NCBI GenBank assembly: GCA_051879015.1
Contig: JBJELF010000005.1
Coordinates: 36,265-100,264 of the forward strand
Length of the DNA: 64,000 bases
Origin: JBJELF01 sp051879015
GTDB lineage: Bacteria; Bacillota; Clostridia; Lachnospirales; Lachnospiraceae
Direction of reading: 5' to 3'
In this document: positions 35,504 through 45,029 of the stretch, in pieces
How positions within the stretch are numbered: the stretch's first letter is position 1
Layout of the letters: every line of letters begins with the position of its first letter
Made by a program: the position numbers and the translations under genes
Notes under the pieces: model-generated
Told to the model about the DNA's origin: nothing
Seen by the model: the letters and a program-made list of their open reading frames with translations, nothing else
Database searches by the model: none

Positions 35504-37339
35504 ATGAGTAGACTAAGAATTACTACCGAAGGTATGGCGACTCAAACCGTTGAACATCTTTACAAAGATTTAGAGCGCCGTATTATTGCCTCTCCACCTG
35601 GCATCTGTCCTGTGGATTTAGCTCTCAACTTTTTGCGTCTATGTCACGCACAGACCTGTGGTAAATGTGTGCCTTGTCGTATTGGTCTGGGACAGCTGGC
35701 AAACTTCATTCAGGATGTGTTGGACGGCAAAGCCACAATGGAAACTTTAGGAGAAATCGAACATCTGGCAAATACGATTGTCAATTCAGCAGACTGCGCC
35801 ATTGGCTATGAGGCAGCTCGTATGGTTATACGTGGTTTAGAGGGATTTCGCGATGACTATATCTCCCACATCAAGGAGCACAAATGTACTTATCATATGA
35901 CACAGCCCGTGCCATGCGTTGCACTCTGTCCAGCTGGTGTGGATATTCCTGGATACATTGCGTTGGTACGTGAAGGCCGCAATGCAGATGCAGTTCGTCT
36001 GATTCGCAAGGATAACCCATTCCCTACCGCCTGTGCCTTGATTTGTGAACATCCCTGTGAAGCTCGCTGCCGCCGAAATATGATGGATACTTCCATCAAC
36101 ATTCGTGGGATCAAGCGCTATGCCGTTGACCATGCTGGTATCGTGCCTCCTCCAGCATGTGGTCCATCCACGGGCAAGCGTGTAGCCATCGTCGGAGGTG
36201 GACCAAGTGGCTTGAGTGCTGCCTACTTCCTGTCTCTGATGGGACATAAATGCGTGGTATATGAAATGAAATCCAAACTGGGTGGTATGCTTCGCTACGG
36301 TATTCCTAATTATCGTTTCCCCCGTGCCCGCCTTCAAGAGGATTTGGACTGTATCTTGGCAACAGGTGTTGAAGTTAAATACAATACTAAGATTGGTGTT
36401 GATGTGTCCATCCGTGAGCTGCGCGAACAATATGATGCTGTGTACGTTTCCATCGGAGCCCACAACGACAAAAAACTTGGACTGGAAGGAGAGGACAGCA
36501 AAGGAGTTATGTCTGCTGTAGAGCTTCTGAATGAAATTGGAAATGACAATATGCCTGATTTTACTGGAAAAACCGTAGTGGTAGTCGGAGGCGGAAATGT
36601 GGCTATGGACTGTGTTCGCTCTGCGGTCCGTCTTGGCGCTAAGAAATCCATCATCGCTTACCGCAGACGTAAGGAAGATATGACTGCTCTTCCAGAGGAA
36701 GTAGAAGGTGCTCTCGAGGAAGGCTGTGAGTTGTTAGAGCTTCATGCACCGTCACGCATCGAGTCGGATGAAAACGGCAATGTCTGTGCATTCTGGGCAA
36801 AGCCACAAATTATCGGTACTATCAGTGCGTGGGGCAGAGCTCGTGTAGATGCTGCTGCCAAGGAGGAAGTTCGCATTCCATGTGATATCGTCATCGTAGC
36901 CATTGGACAGGGTATCGAAACTCGTACTTTCGAGGAAGCAGGTATGTCTGTAAAACGCGGCAATATTATCGCCATGCCGGAAGGCGATGTGCCTGATTTG
37001 CCAGGTATTTTTGCCGGTGGTGACTGCGTAACTGGTCCTGCCACCGTTATCCGTGCCATCGCTGCCGGAAAAGTAGCTGCCGCAAATATCGACAATTATC
37101 TCGGATACAATCATTTAATCAGCGTGGATGTCGATATTCCACCAGCTAACTTAGAGCACAAGCCGGCAACCGGACGTATTAATCTGACAGAAATCAAGGC
37201 AGATGAGCGTGTGAAAAATTTTGAACATATTGAATGTGGTATGAGTGACGAGGAAGTTTGCCAGGAATGTAATCGCTGCCTGCGCTGTGACCACTTTGGA
37301 TATGGAAACTTTAAGGGAGGTAGAGCTGCAATATGGTAA
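35504..37339 (+). CDS. GltD/NfnB-like flavoprotein with N-terminal NuoF-type iron-sulfur domain
   Basis: 611 residues from the ATG at 35504 (AAGGAGG five bases upstream). The N-terminus carries a NuoF-type cluster site TCGKCVPCRIG (Cys52, 55, 58 and a later Cys). A GltD-type two-cluster ferredoxin region (CVALCPAGVDIPGY to CALICEHPCEARCRR), FAD fold VAIVGGGPSGLSAAY, NAD(P) fold VVVVGGGNVAMDC and a terminal CQECNRCLRC follow. There is no NuoF FMN domain. It overlaps the hydrogenase gene by seven bases and should pass electrons between NAD(P)H and the hydrogenase, with ferredoxin as a possible third partner. Confidence 0.85.
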   Translation: MSRLRITTEGMATQTVEHLYKDLERRIIASPPGICPVDLALNFLRLCHAQTCGKCVPCRIGLGQLANFIQDVLDGKATMETLGEIEHLANTIVNSADCAIGYEAARMVIRGLEGFRDDYISHIKEHKCTYHMTQPVPCVALCPAGVDIPGYIALVREGRNADAVRLIRKDNPFPTACALICEHPCEARCRRNMMDTSINIRGIKRYAVDHAGIVPPPACGPSTGKRVAIVGGGPSGLSAAYFLSLMGHKCVVYEMKSKLGGMLRYGIPNYRFPRARLQEDLDCILATGVEVKYNTKIGVDVSIRELREQYDAVYVSIGAHNDKKLGLEGEDSKGVMSAVELLNEIGNDNMPDFTGKTVVVVGGGNVAMDCVRSAVRLGAKKSIIAYRRRKEDMTALPEEVEGALEEGCELLELHAPSRIESDENGNVCAFWAKPQIIGTISAWGRARVDAAAKEEVRIPCDIVIVAIGQGIETRTFEEAGMSVKRGNIIAMPEGDVPDLPGIFAGGDCVTGPATVIRAIAAGKVAAANIDNYLGYNHLISVDVDIPPANLEHKPATGRINLTEIKADERVKNFEHIECGMSDEEVCQECNRCLRCDHFGYGNFKGGRAAIW

Positions 37340-39072
37340 ATTCTACAAAAATGGTAAATTTGACAATCAACAATCGCCCTGTCAGCGTGCCAGAAGGAAC
37401 CACCATCATGCGCGCTGCCGCCAGCATCGGAATCAATATTCCTCATCTATGTTACTGGAAAGACTTAAATGAAATCGCAGCCTGTCGTGTCTGCGTAGTA
37501 GAAATGAAGGGAAAAAATCATCTGATTACCGCCTGCAACAATGAAGTAAAAGAAGGCATGGAGATTTTCACTAACTCTCCAAAAGTGCGAGATATCAGAA
37601 AAACCAATGTAAAGTTGATTTTATCCCAGCATGACTGTCGCTGTGCAGTCTGCGTCAGAAGCGGCAATTGTAACTTGCAGACGATTGCCAACGATTTGGG
37701 CTGCCTTACTAATCCTTATGAAGAAAATATCGAGCATACTCCTTGGAATAAGTCCTTCCCTCTGATTCGCGACAATGCAAAATGCATCAAATGTATGCGC
37801 TGTATTCAGGTCTGCGACAAAATTCAGACCTTGAATGTGTGGGATGTAGTCAACACAGGAAGCCGCACCACCGTCAACGTAGCCAACGGACGCAAAATTG
37901 AAAATGCCAACTGTTCTGTCTGCGGTCAGTGTATTACTCACTGTCCTGTGGGTGCTCTGCGCGAGCGTGATGATATTCACAAAGTCCTCGCCGCCTTAAA
38001 TAACCCTGAAATCATCACAGTTGTGCAAGTGGCTCCTTCCATCCGTACTGCCTGGGGTGAAGATTTACATATGAATCCAGCAGCAGCCACAGAAAAACGT
38101 CTGGCAGCTACCCTGCGCCACATGGGATTTGACTTTGTATTTGACACCAATTTTGCTGCCGACCTTACTATCATGGAAGAAGCAAATGAATTTGTGGAGA
38201 AGTTTAAAGCCGGAGAATTAAATCAGTTTCCAATGTTTACTTCCTGCTGTCCTGGCTGGGTTCGCTTTGCAAAGACTCAGTATCCAGAAATTGTAACACA
38301 TCTGTCTACCGCAAAATCACCTCAGCAGATGTTTGGTGCCATGGTAAAATCATATTTTGCACAGAAAATGAATATTGACCCAACAAAAATTTTCTCCGTA
38401 TCCATTATGCCATGTACCGCCAAAAAAGCAGAGTGCGATATTCCAGTTATGAATTCGGCTGGTGCCGGACAGGATGTGGACTGTGTGCTGACCACTCGTG
38501 AACTAGGTCGTCTGATTCGTGGTGAGGCAATCATTCCTGAAGCTTTCCCAGAAGAAGAGTTTGATTCTCCTCTTGGCACTTACTCTGGTGCCGGTGTTAT
38601 CTTTGGATCCACTGGAGGAGTTATGGAGGCCGCTCTTCGTACCGCTTATTGTATGGTAGCTGGAGAGAATCCACCTGCTGATGCTTTTGAGGCAGTTCGC
38701 GGAATGAAACCATGGAAGGAAGCAACCTACAACATCAATGGTGCAGAAATCCGTACTGCAGTTGTTCACGGTCTTGGCAATGCAAGACAGCTGATTCAGG
38801 CATTGAAACGCCGCGAAGTTTCCTATCATTTCGTGGAAGTGATGGCCTGTCCTGGCGGCTGTGTTGGCGGCGGCGGTCAGCCAATTCATGATGGATTTGA
38901 CTATGCAGAACTGCGTGCACCGATTCTCTATGACCTCGACAAAAAAGCTGCCAAGCGATTCAGCCACGAGAATCCAGAGATTCATGCAATCTATCGTGAC
39001 TTTTTAGAGACACCTGGCTCCGAACTGGCAGAGGAATTACTGCATACTGACCACGAAGCCTGGAACGTATAA
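37333..39072 (+). CDS. [FeFe] hydrogenase catalytic subunit
   Basis: 579 residues. In order: a [2Fe-2S] domain (Cys40, 51, 54, 68), a His/Cys3 cluster (His100, Cys104, 107, 113), two [4Fe-4S] clusters (Cys151-161 and Cys194-204) and the H-cluster domain. The H-cluster motifs are TSCCPGW (305-306), MPCTAKKAE (361) and ACPGGC (506, 510), all intact, including the proton-relay Cys. It reduces protons to H2 or the reverse. The start at 37333 has GGGAGG 12 bases upstream and overlaps the previous gene, so it is coupled to the flavoprotein. The maturases HydE, HydF and HydG are not in the window. Confidence 0.95.
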   Translation: MVNSTKMVNLTINNRPVSVPEGTTIMRAAASIGINIPHLCYWKDLNEIAACRVCVVEMKGKNHLITACNNEVKEGMEIFTNSPKVRDIRKTNVKLILSQHDCRCAVCVRSGNCNLQTIANDLGCLTNPYEENIEHTPWNKSFPLIRDNAKCIKCMRCIQVCDKIQTLNVWDVVNTGSRTTVNVANGRKIENANCSVCGQCITHCPVGALRERDDIHKVLAALNNPEIITVVQVAPSIRTAWGEDLHMNPAAATEKRLAATLRHMGFDFVFDTNFAADLTIMEEANEFVEKFKAGELNQFPMFTSCCPGWVRFAKTQYPEIVTHLSTAKSPQQMFGAMVKSYFAQKMNIDPTKIFSVSIMPCTAKKAECDIPVMNSAGAGQDVDCVLTTRELGRLIRGEAIIPEAFPEEEFDSPLGTYSGAGVIFGSTGGVMEAALRTAYCMVAGENPPADAFEAVRGMKPWKEATYNINGAEIRTAVVHGLGNARQLIQALKRREVSYHFVEVMACPGGCVGGGGQPIHDGFDYAELRAPILYDLDKKAAKRFSHENPEIHAIYRDFLETPGSELAEELLHTDHEAWNV

Positions 39073-39091
39073 CACATGATCCCTGTACTCT

Positions 39092-39218
39092 GAGGATATA
39101 TAATTTTTTCTTTTTGTAGCCAGCAAATCTTTCCGCTGGTCTTTCGATTCCGTATTCTCACTTGAAAGACCAGCGGCACTCATGCTGGCTACTCTACTGT
39201 AAAAAGTCCCATATCCTC
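39092..39218. repeat. Long imperfect palindrome after the hydrogenase gene
   Basis: Three nested perfect stems: GAGGATAT (39092-39099) with ATATCCTC (39211-39218); GTAGCCAGCA (39116-39125) with TGCTGGCTAC (39183-39192); CCGCTGGTCTTTC (39133-39145) with GAAAGACCAGCGG (39164-39176). CTTTTT (39110-39115) also faces AAAAAG (39201-39206). There is no T-tract after it on either strand, so it is not a plain terminator. It may be a MITE-like insertion or a structured RNA. The remaining sequence to 39340 holds only a small GC-rich hairpin near 39296. Confidence 0.75.
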
Positions 39219-39340
39219 TTAGTGCCTACACCTATTCCGGACTTCATGCCTCTTTTGTAGTCTTCAACTAGTTATTCTTAATACCCAAAAAACACAGGGG
39301 CGGTGGAGTTCTGCCTCTAACAAACGAAAGGATTTAATTT

Positions 39341-40426
39341 ATGAAAAAAATTTTAACATTGCTGCTGGCTGTGACCGTTCTTTTTTCGCTGACAGCCTGC
39401 TCCAATTCACCAAATGAAAATACAACTCCAGCTGTCTCTCAGGAGGATACCGATAAGACAGCCGAAACAACGGAATCAACCATAGAAAACTCTGCAGCAG
39501 AGCCACTAGAAGATTCATCAACAGAACCTGCCACCGATACAATAAACTCTGCCGAACCAGTTACCCTTCGCATTGGCTCTTTAAAGGGTCCTACCTCTCT
39601 CGGTCTGCTTCCACTCATGCAGCAGACGGAATTAAATTACGAATATACCATGGCGACAGCTGCTGATGAGCTTCTTCCATTGATGATAAAAGGAGAATTG
39701 GACATTGCTTTGATTCCTGCCAATGTGGCAAGTATTCTATACAATAAGATGGAGGGAGAGTTAACCGTAATTGATATTAACACCCTTGGTGTATTGTATT
39801 TAGTCAGTGCGGATACCTCGGTGACCTCCTTTGCTGATTTGGCTGGAAAGACTATCTATTTAACTGGAAAAGGAACTACCCCTGATTATACCTTGCAGTA
39901 TTTACTTTTACAGTCCGAAGTTGATTTGTCAACCGTTACTTTAGAGTATAAATCCGAGGCCACTGAAGTAGCTGCTGTGTTAGCAGAAAATCCTGAGGCT
40001 TATGGATTTTTGCCGCAGCCTTTTGTTACAGCAGCTTGTATGCAAAACGAATCCCTTCAGGTATTGTTAAGCGCATCTGATGCATGGGATGAACTTTCTG
40101 ATGACAGCCGCATGGTAACGGGCGTAACTGTCGTAAGAAATGAAATTTTAGAACAGTATCCAGAAGCCATTGATGCCTTTATTGAAGCACATGCCGCCAG
40201 TACCTCCACTGCCATGAGTGATGTAGAGTCCACCGCTGCGCTGGCTGTAGAACATGGAATTATCGCCAAGGAAGCCATTGCTGTCAAAGCAATTCCTGAG
40301 TGCAATTTGGTTACCATCACTGGCGACGAAATGAAAGAAGCACTGTCTGGATATTTGAATGTGCTTTATAAACTGGATGCAAGTTCAGTGGGAGGCACTC
40401 TGCCAGACGATAGTTTTTATTATTAA
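39341..40426 (+). CDS. NMT1/TauA-like substrate-binding lipoprotein
   Basis: 361 residues. The signal peptide ends at the lipobox FSLTACS, followed by a Thr/Ser/Glu-rich linker of about 45 residues. The binding domain has the NMT1/TauA pattern: TLRIGSLKGPTSLGLLPLM, ELDIALIPANVASILYNK, LAGKTIYLTGKGTTPDYTLQY. These families bind small organic molecules such as sulfonates, nitrate or thiamine precursors; the ligand cannot be read here. It stands after the hydrogenase operon and ahead of its own permease-ATPase gene. Confidence 0.85.
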   Translation: MKKILTLLLAVTVLFSLTACSNSPNENTTPAVSQEDTDKTAETTESTIENSAAEPLEDSSTEPATDTINSAEPVTLRIGSLKGPTSLGLLPLMQQTELNYEYTMATAADELLPLMIKGELDIALIPANVASILYNKMEGELTVIDINTLGVLYLVSADTSVTSFADLAGKTIYLTGKGTTPDYTLQYLLLQSEVDLSTVTLEYKSEATEVAAVLAENPEAYGFLPQPFVTAACMQNESLQVLLSASDAWDELSDDSRMVTGVTVVRNEILEQYPEAIDAFIEAHAASTSTAMSDVESTAALAVEHGIIAKEAIAVKAIPECNLVTITGDEMKEALSGYLNVLYKLDASSVGGTLPDDSFYY

Positions 40427-40458
40427 ATTTTTGACAAAATTATGTGAGGATTTTAGCT

Positions 40459-41868
40459 ATGAAAAAAACTGTAATTCACCTTGTCACACAAACCTTATTG
40501 ATTGTTCTATTTTGGATTGCTGTCTGGTGGATTGCAGCTTTTTTTATGGACAGTAAACTTTTACTGCCAAGTCCTCCTATTGTAGGGAAGGCTCTGCTGA
40601 ATTTGGTCATCGATGGATATACCTGGCAATCTGTTCTAATTTCCATTAGACAAATTGGCGGTGGTTTTCTGCTGGCATTTATTTTGGCTTTTTCCTTTGC
40701 CTTTATCAGCTATTTCTATCCTATCGTACAGCACATTTTGGATGTTCCTGTCCAAATTGCCAAAACTCTGCCCGTTGCCTGTTTTATCGTATTACTTCTT
40801 ATCTGGAATGGCGCCAACGGAATTTCTCTCTGGATTTCTTTTTTGATGTCCTTTCCTCCCATTTATCAGAATACTTTGACTGGACTGCAGCAGACAGATC
40901 AATCATTAAAGGAAGTCAGCAAGGTCTTTTTCTTTTCTCGCTGGAATCAATTTTGGTATCTTTATCGTCCTGCTTTTAAGGATGCGTTGCTGTCCGGCAC
41001 TAAACTAGCTATTTCCATGTCTATCAAAGCAGGTATCGCCGCTGAGCTGATTGGGATTCCTGAGCGCACAATCGGGGAACAGCTTTATCTCTCCAAAATT
41101 TATCTTGATACCGATATTTTGTTCGCATGGAGCATTGTAATTTTATGGCTTGGAAAAGTGTCCGAATATACACTTTTTCATCTTTTAAAATGGATATTGG
41201 AGGCATCCATCCCCATGCACAGTCATCCTCAATATCCAACAACGAACTTCCCTGTGAAAATTTCTGGCATTTCCAAACATTTTTCCCAAACCGATGCTTC
41301 CAGATCGATGTCAGGCAATCTTTTGAAACCTATGTTAAACAATATTTCAAATAATTCTTTAAAACAGGTTTTAAAGGACGTAACCTTTTCCATAGAAGAA
41401 CATGCCATTCTGGGAATTTCTGCGCCCTCAGGAGCTGGAAAAACCACACTTCTGCGCATTTTAGCTGGCTTGGAATCGGCAGATACCGGTACCATCTCTT
41501 CCGCCTCCTACTCCTATGTGTTTCAAGAAAATCGCCTCTTTGATGACTTAAGCCCTCTGGAAAATGTGCGTTTGGTTTGTTCTGATCAAACTCTTGCAAT
41601 GAAATATCTTTCTATGCTTTTGTCTCCAGAAGATCACAATTGCCCCTGTCATCAGCTAAGCGGCGGTATGAAGCGCCGTGTTGCCATTGCAAGAGCGCTT
41701 GTCTGCCCTGCACCTATTTTACTTTTGGATGAACCATTCACTGCACTGGACACGGAAACAAAAAAGAGAGCTGCCGATGCCATCTGCAGCTCTCAAAAAA
41801 CCATTATAATGACTAGCCATGTGAAGGAAGATTTTGAACTTCTACATGCAATTATCATTCCTCTGTGA
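40459..41868 (+). CDS. ABC importer permease and ATPase in one chain
   Basis: 469 residues from the ATG at 40459 (GAGG nine bases upstream). Residues 1-250 form a BPD-type permease of five or six helices with the EAA loop (SKVFFFSRWNQFWYLYRPAFKDALLSG). After a linker, residues 290-469 form an ATPase with Walker A SAPSGAGKTT, signature LSGGMKRR and Walker B ILLLDEPFTALD. SsuC/SsuB- or ThiX/ThiZ-type transporters usually encode these separately. The ATPase is short, with a reduced segment between the Q-loop (VFQENRLF) and the signature. The gene ends 14 bases inside the convergent neighbour. Confidence 0.88.
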   Translation: MKKTVIHLVTQTLLIVLFWIAVWWIAAFFMDSKLLLPSPPIVGKALLNLVIDGYTWQSVLISIRQIGGGFLLAFILAFSFAFISYFYPIVQHILDVPVQIAKTLPVACFIVLLLIWNGANGISLWISFLMSFPPIYQNTLTGLQQTDQSLKEVSKVFFFSRWNQFWYLYRPAFKDALLSGTKLAISMSIKAGIAAELIGIPERTIGEQLYLSKIYLDTDILFAWSIVILWLGKVSEYTLFHLLKWILEASIPMHSHPQYPTTNFPVKISGISKHFSQTDASRSMSGNLLKPMLNNISNNSLKQVLKDVTFSIEEHAILGISAPSGAGKTTLLRILAGLESADTGTISSASYSYVFQENRLFDDLSPLENVRLVCSDQTLAMKYLSMLLSPEDHNCPCHQLSGGMKRRVAIARALVCPAPILLLDEPFTALDTETKKRAADAICSSQKTIIMTSHVKEDFELLHAIIIPL

Positions 41869-43186
41869 ACTTCATATTTGGCCAAATAAATTCAACAAAA
41901 CTATCTGGATAATGATAATCGATAAAATACTCAATTGCATTTTCGCTGACTGCGCCCTCATGTCTTTGAGTATATCTTCCCAGAACCACCGCTGACAGTA
42001 ACATATCCAGACACATCAGCACAATTAAAACCCAAGTGACAACTAATCCCACCATCGGAGGAATCCTTTCAATCAATCTGCTGATTCTCGGATAAACTAC
42101 CTTAACCCAAATCACACTCAGCACCCCCCAGGCAATCATATACCAGACATTAGTGCGTCCATTGATATTGAGAGGAATGTGGCTGTAATCCCAAAAGACC
42201 GTGCCAAATACAATCTCTGAAATCACGCTGCACACATACTCATAAGTTCCGCCCAAGAAAAATCCACCTAAAAAAATATATCGGTCATCCTTCTTTGCCA
42301 CCGGCTGCAGCAGCACTGTTAAAAATACTGCACCAAACCCCCAGACAATACTGAATGTACCATAAATCAAACTGGAACGGCTCATCAGCACACCTGATAC
42401 CCACCAGACATATACTGTCTCAATCCAATCACCCACCAGACAGCCAATAAAGAAAATCCAAAATAGTTTATGTATTGAAAATCCCTCTGCAAATTTTTTC
42501 TTTGTCGGCACGCCAAATCCTGGGCTATCATTGAGTTTTTCCTCCAATTCAGGATACACACGATAAATATGTTTTTTTAACATACAATAAATCTGATTTC
42601 CTAAATTTTGCCTTGCCTCACTTAGACCAGAGGATACTTCCTTTGCCAACTTCCACTCTCTTTTCATACGGTGAACCACATAAAAAGTGGTAAGCACATC
42701 ACAAACAAAGATTACACTTAACACAATACCAATTATCTGAATCACAAGCTCCGGTATAAGATGACAAAAAATATAAATAAATGGATTTAATAAATTCAAA
42801 GCCAACATTGCAATACAGCCGACAGCTAATGCATACAACAATCCCTTCAAGGTCCCAAGTGCAAACCTTTTTTCAAAGAACTCCTTAAGATGCAGCTGCA
42901 TCCTATGATTCATCAGGCGATTTGACAAGAGATTGGAAATCGTCTCCACCGCATTAACCACAGTCACACAGGCCACAAACTGAAACACATAATGCCCCTC
43001 TACATTACGCAAAAATAAAGTGATCAATAACATAGAAACACCGTATATTGGACTAATCGGTCCCTGAAAAAGTCCCGCATTGGAAAGATGTCCCGTCTTC
43101 AAGGCCTCTATACAGATTTCAATCACCCATCCCAAAAATGCGTACGCAAAGAAAAATATTAGCAGCTCCCATATCGTATATTCCAT
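41855..43186 (-). CDS. CmpB-type (putative ABC type IV) membrane protein
   Basis: 443 residues with about ten membrane segments in two related halves. Each half shows the family pattern of a W(V/I)IE or WIET motif followed by G..M.R..L.GP or YG: FLGWVIEICIEAL and LSNAGLFQGPISPIYG; GDWIETVYVW and LMSRSSLIYGTFS. The function is not established and no ATPase gene accompanies it. It converges on the permease-ATPase gene with a 14-base overlap of 3' ends. Confidence 0.75.
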   Translation of the reverse strand: MEYTIWELLIFFFAYAFLGWVIEICIEALKTGHLSNAGLFQGPISPIYGVSMLLITLFLRNVEGHYVFQFVACVTVVNAVETISNLLSNRLMNHRMQLHLKEFFEKRFALGTLKGLLYALAVGCIAMLALNLLNPFIYIFCHLIPELVIQIIGIVLSVIFVCDVLTTFYVVHRMKREWKLAKEVSSGLSEARQNLGNQIYCMLKKHIYRVYPELEEKLNDSPGFGVPTKKKFAEGFSIHKLFWIFFIGCLVGDWIETVYVWWVSGVLMSRSSLIYGTFSIVWGFGAVFLTVLLQPVAKKDDRYIFLGGFFLGGTYEYVCSVISEIVFGTVFWDYSHIPLNINGRTNVWYMIAWGVLSVIWVKVVYPRISRLIERIPPMVGLVVTWVLIVLMCLDMLLSAVVLGRYTQRHEGAVSENAIEYFIDYHYPDSFVEFIWPNMKFTEE

Positions 43187-43232
43187 AACTTGACCTTCCT
43201 TTCTCGATATGTATACTGTATCAGTTTAACAC

Positions 43233-43278
43233 AAAAAACTCGAAAACGCCACCATAAAGTGACATCTTTCGAGTTTTT
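43233..43278. terminator. Terminator after spoIVA
   Basis: ACTCGAAA (43238-43245) and TTTCGAGT (43267-43274) are flanked by A-tracts and T-tracts on the outside, so the hairpin can work in both directions. It mainly serves spoIVA on the minus strand. Confidence 0.75.
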
Positions 43279-43377
43279 ATACTGCAAATTAATATTTTGC
43301 AATTACGTACATTCAACTTAAATGATGACAATAGCATTCACTTGCACATAAAGTCATCCTTCCATTAGGCATCTCAG

Positions 43378-44853
43378 TTAGATAATGAAACAAATCATTC
43401 CTCCATTTGAGTCATTGATAATCTTCTGCATAGCATCCTGCAGTTTCTGCTGGCACTCATCTGTCATCTGTGCAATTTTGCCCTGAATACCATCCTCCAC
43501 AATCTGCTCGATGCTCTTTCCAAAAATATTAGTCTCCCATAGCGCATCCTCACTATCATTTTTTGAGTTTTTAATATATTGAATCAAATCTTGTGCCTGC
43601 TGCTCGCTTCCCACAATCGGTGCAATTTCCGTCTCGATATTGCTTTGAATCAAATGAATCGAAGGCGCACTGGCACGCATCTTTACCCCATATTTTCCGC
43701 CATGACGAATGACTTGAGGCTCTTCCAGCTGAATTTCTCCTCTGGATGGCATCACTACACCATAGCCGCGACCTCTCACACTATTCATTGCTTCCTCCAC
43801 TTTCTGATACTCATTTTTAAGTTTTGCCAAAGTCAATAGGGTATGCATCAATTCATACTCTCCTCCAATTTTTATTCCTGCATAGTCACTGATAATCTGA
43901 TAATAATAATCAGGTTTTACCATCACTTCAAGCGATACGCTGCCATTGGCGAGATTTTTTTCACTAATACGAATCTGACGCACATACTCAGAGTCTGTCT
44001 GGAGTTTATCTGGAACTACATCTTTCATCCATGTGACCTGATTAAGGATTGTTCTTGCCATATCTACCAACTCTTTTTTCATCCAATGATCCGACGGCAA
44101 AATTTCTGTCCATCTTGGCACATGAAAATGAATTTCTGAGATAGGAAATTCTAAAAGTATTTCCTGCATAATCTGGAGCACATCTTCCTTGCGCATCTGC
44201 TCACAGTTAATTGGCTGCACCTGTACACCATACTTTTTTTCCATCTCCTTTGCCAACTTTATTGTCTCTTCACTGTATGGCTTTGCACTGTTAAGCAAAA
44301 TCAGAAAAGGCTTTCCAATTTTTTTCAACTCTCCTACCGTCTTTTCTTCGGCAGGAATATAATCATTTCTCTTTAACTCACCAATGGTGCCATCCGTAGT
44401 CACTACCATGCCAATCGTACTGTGGTCATGAATCACCTTTCTCGTCCCTACTTCAGCAGCCTGAATGAAGGGAATCTCATACTCAAACCAAGGTGTGTGT
44501 ACCAAGCGCTCCTGACCCTCCTCCATAAATCCAGCCGCTCCATCTACCATAAATCCTACACAATCAATAAGACGAAAACCTACCTCAATATCCGAATCCA
44601 GTTTAATTTTGACTGCCTCTTTTGGGATAAATTTGGGCTCTGTGGTGGTAATTGTTTTTCCCGATGCAGACATGGGAAGTTCATCCTTTGCTCTCTCTCT
44701 GCTATGTATATCTTCCATTTCCGGCAGTACAACCAATTCCATAAAGCGTTTAATAAATGTTGATTTTCCAGTACGCACAGGACCTACCACACCAATGTAA
44801 ATGTCCCCACCAGTTCGATTTGAGATATCCCTATATACATTAAACTGTTCCAT
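43378..44853 (-). CDS. spoIVA: Stage IV sporulation protein A
   Basis: 491 residues, the normal length. SpoIVA is a cytoskeletal ATPase that polymerises around the forespore as the base of the spore coat. The N-terminal NTPase domain has Walker A GVVGPVRTGKST (about 21-32), the family pattern KTITTTEPKFIP and RLIDCVGFMVDGA. The C-terminus has the conserved glycine-rich NGGMICFII. Its presence indicates that the organism is, or descends from, an endospore former. AGGAGG precedes the ATG, and a sigma-E-like promoter lies upstream. Confidence 0.97.
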   Translation of the reverse strand: MEQFNVYRDISNRTGGDIYIGVVGPVRTGKSTFIKRFMELVVLPEMEDIHSRERAKDELPMSASGKTITTTEPKFIPKEAVKIKLDSDIEVGFRLIDCVGFMVDGAAGFMEEGQERLVHTPWFEYEIPFIQAAEVGTRKVIHDHSTIGMVVTTDGTIGELKRNDYIPAEEKTVGELKKIGKPFLILLNSAKPYSEETIKLAKEMEKKYGVQVQPINCEQMRKEDVLQIMQEILLEFPISEIHFHVPRWTEILPSDHWMKKELVDMARTILNQVTWMKDVVPDKLQTDSEYVRQIRISEKNLANGSVSLEVMVKPDYYYQIISDYAGIKIGGEYELMHTLLTLAKLKNEYQKVEEAMNSVRGRGYGVVMPSRGEIQLEEPQVIRHGGKYGVKMRASAPSIHLIQSNIETEIAPIVGSEQQAQDLIQYIKNSKNDSEDALWETNIFGKSIEQIVEDGIQGKIAQMTDECQQKLQDAMQKIINDSNGGMICFII

Positions 44854-44951
44854 ACGATTCCTCCTAACAACCTGTATTCAGGGTTCAAGCAAAAAAGACT
44901 CCTTTCTTTCTCTGGAGCCATCCTTTGTCTTGATACACGCACTATTTCTAT

Positions 44952-44981
44952 AATATATGTAGAAAGCACCTTCAAATATGT
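44952..44981 (-). promoter_or_regulatory. Sigma-E-type promoter of spoIVA
   Basis: ACATATT (complement of 44975-44981), 15-base spacer and CATATATT (complement of 44952-44959) match the mother-cell sigma-E consensus KMATATT-N14/15-CATACAMT well. The leader is about 90 bases. Confidence 0.65.
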
Positions 44982-45029
44982 CATGAAAGTGCTATCCAAT
45001 AGAGTAATCGCTGCGAAACAACAGCCTCT

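Noticed and set aside
39285..39320. TPP-type riboswitch before the NMT1-like lipoprotein gene, suggested by ACACAGGGGCG
   Set aside because: The CTGAGA and later conserved TPP boxes are absent; only a small hairpin is present.
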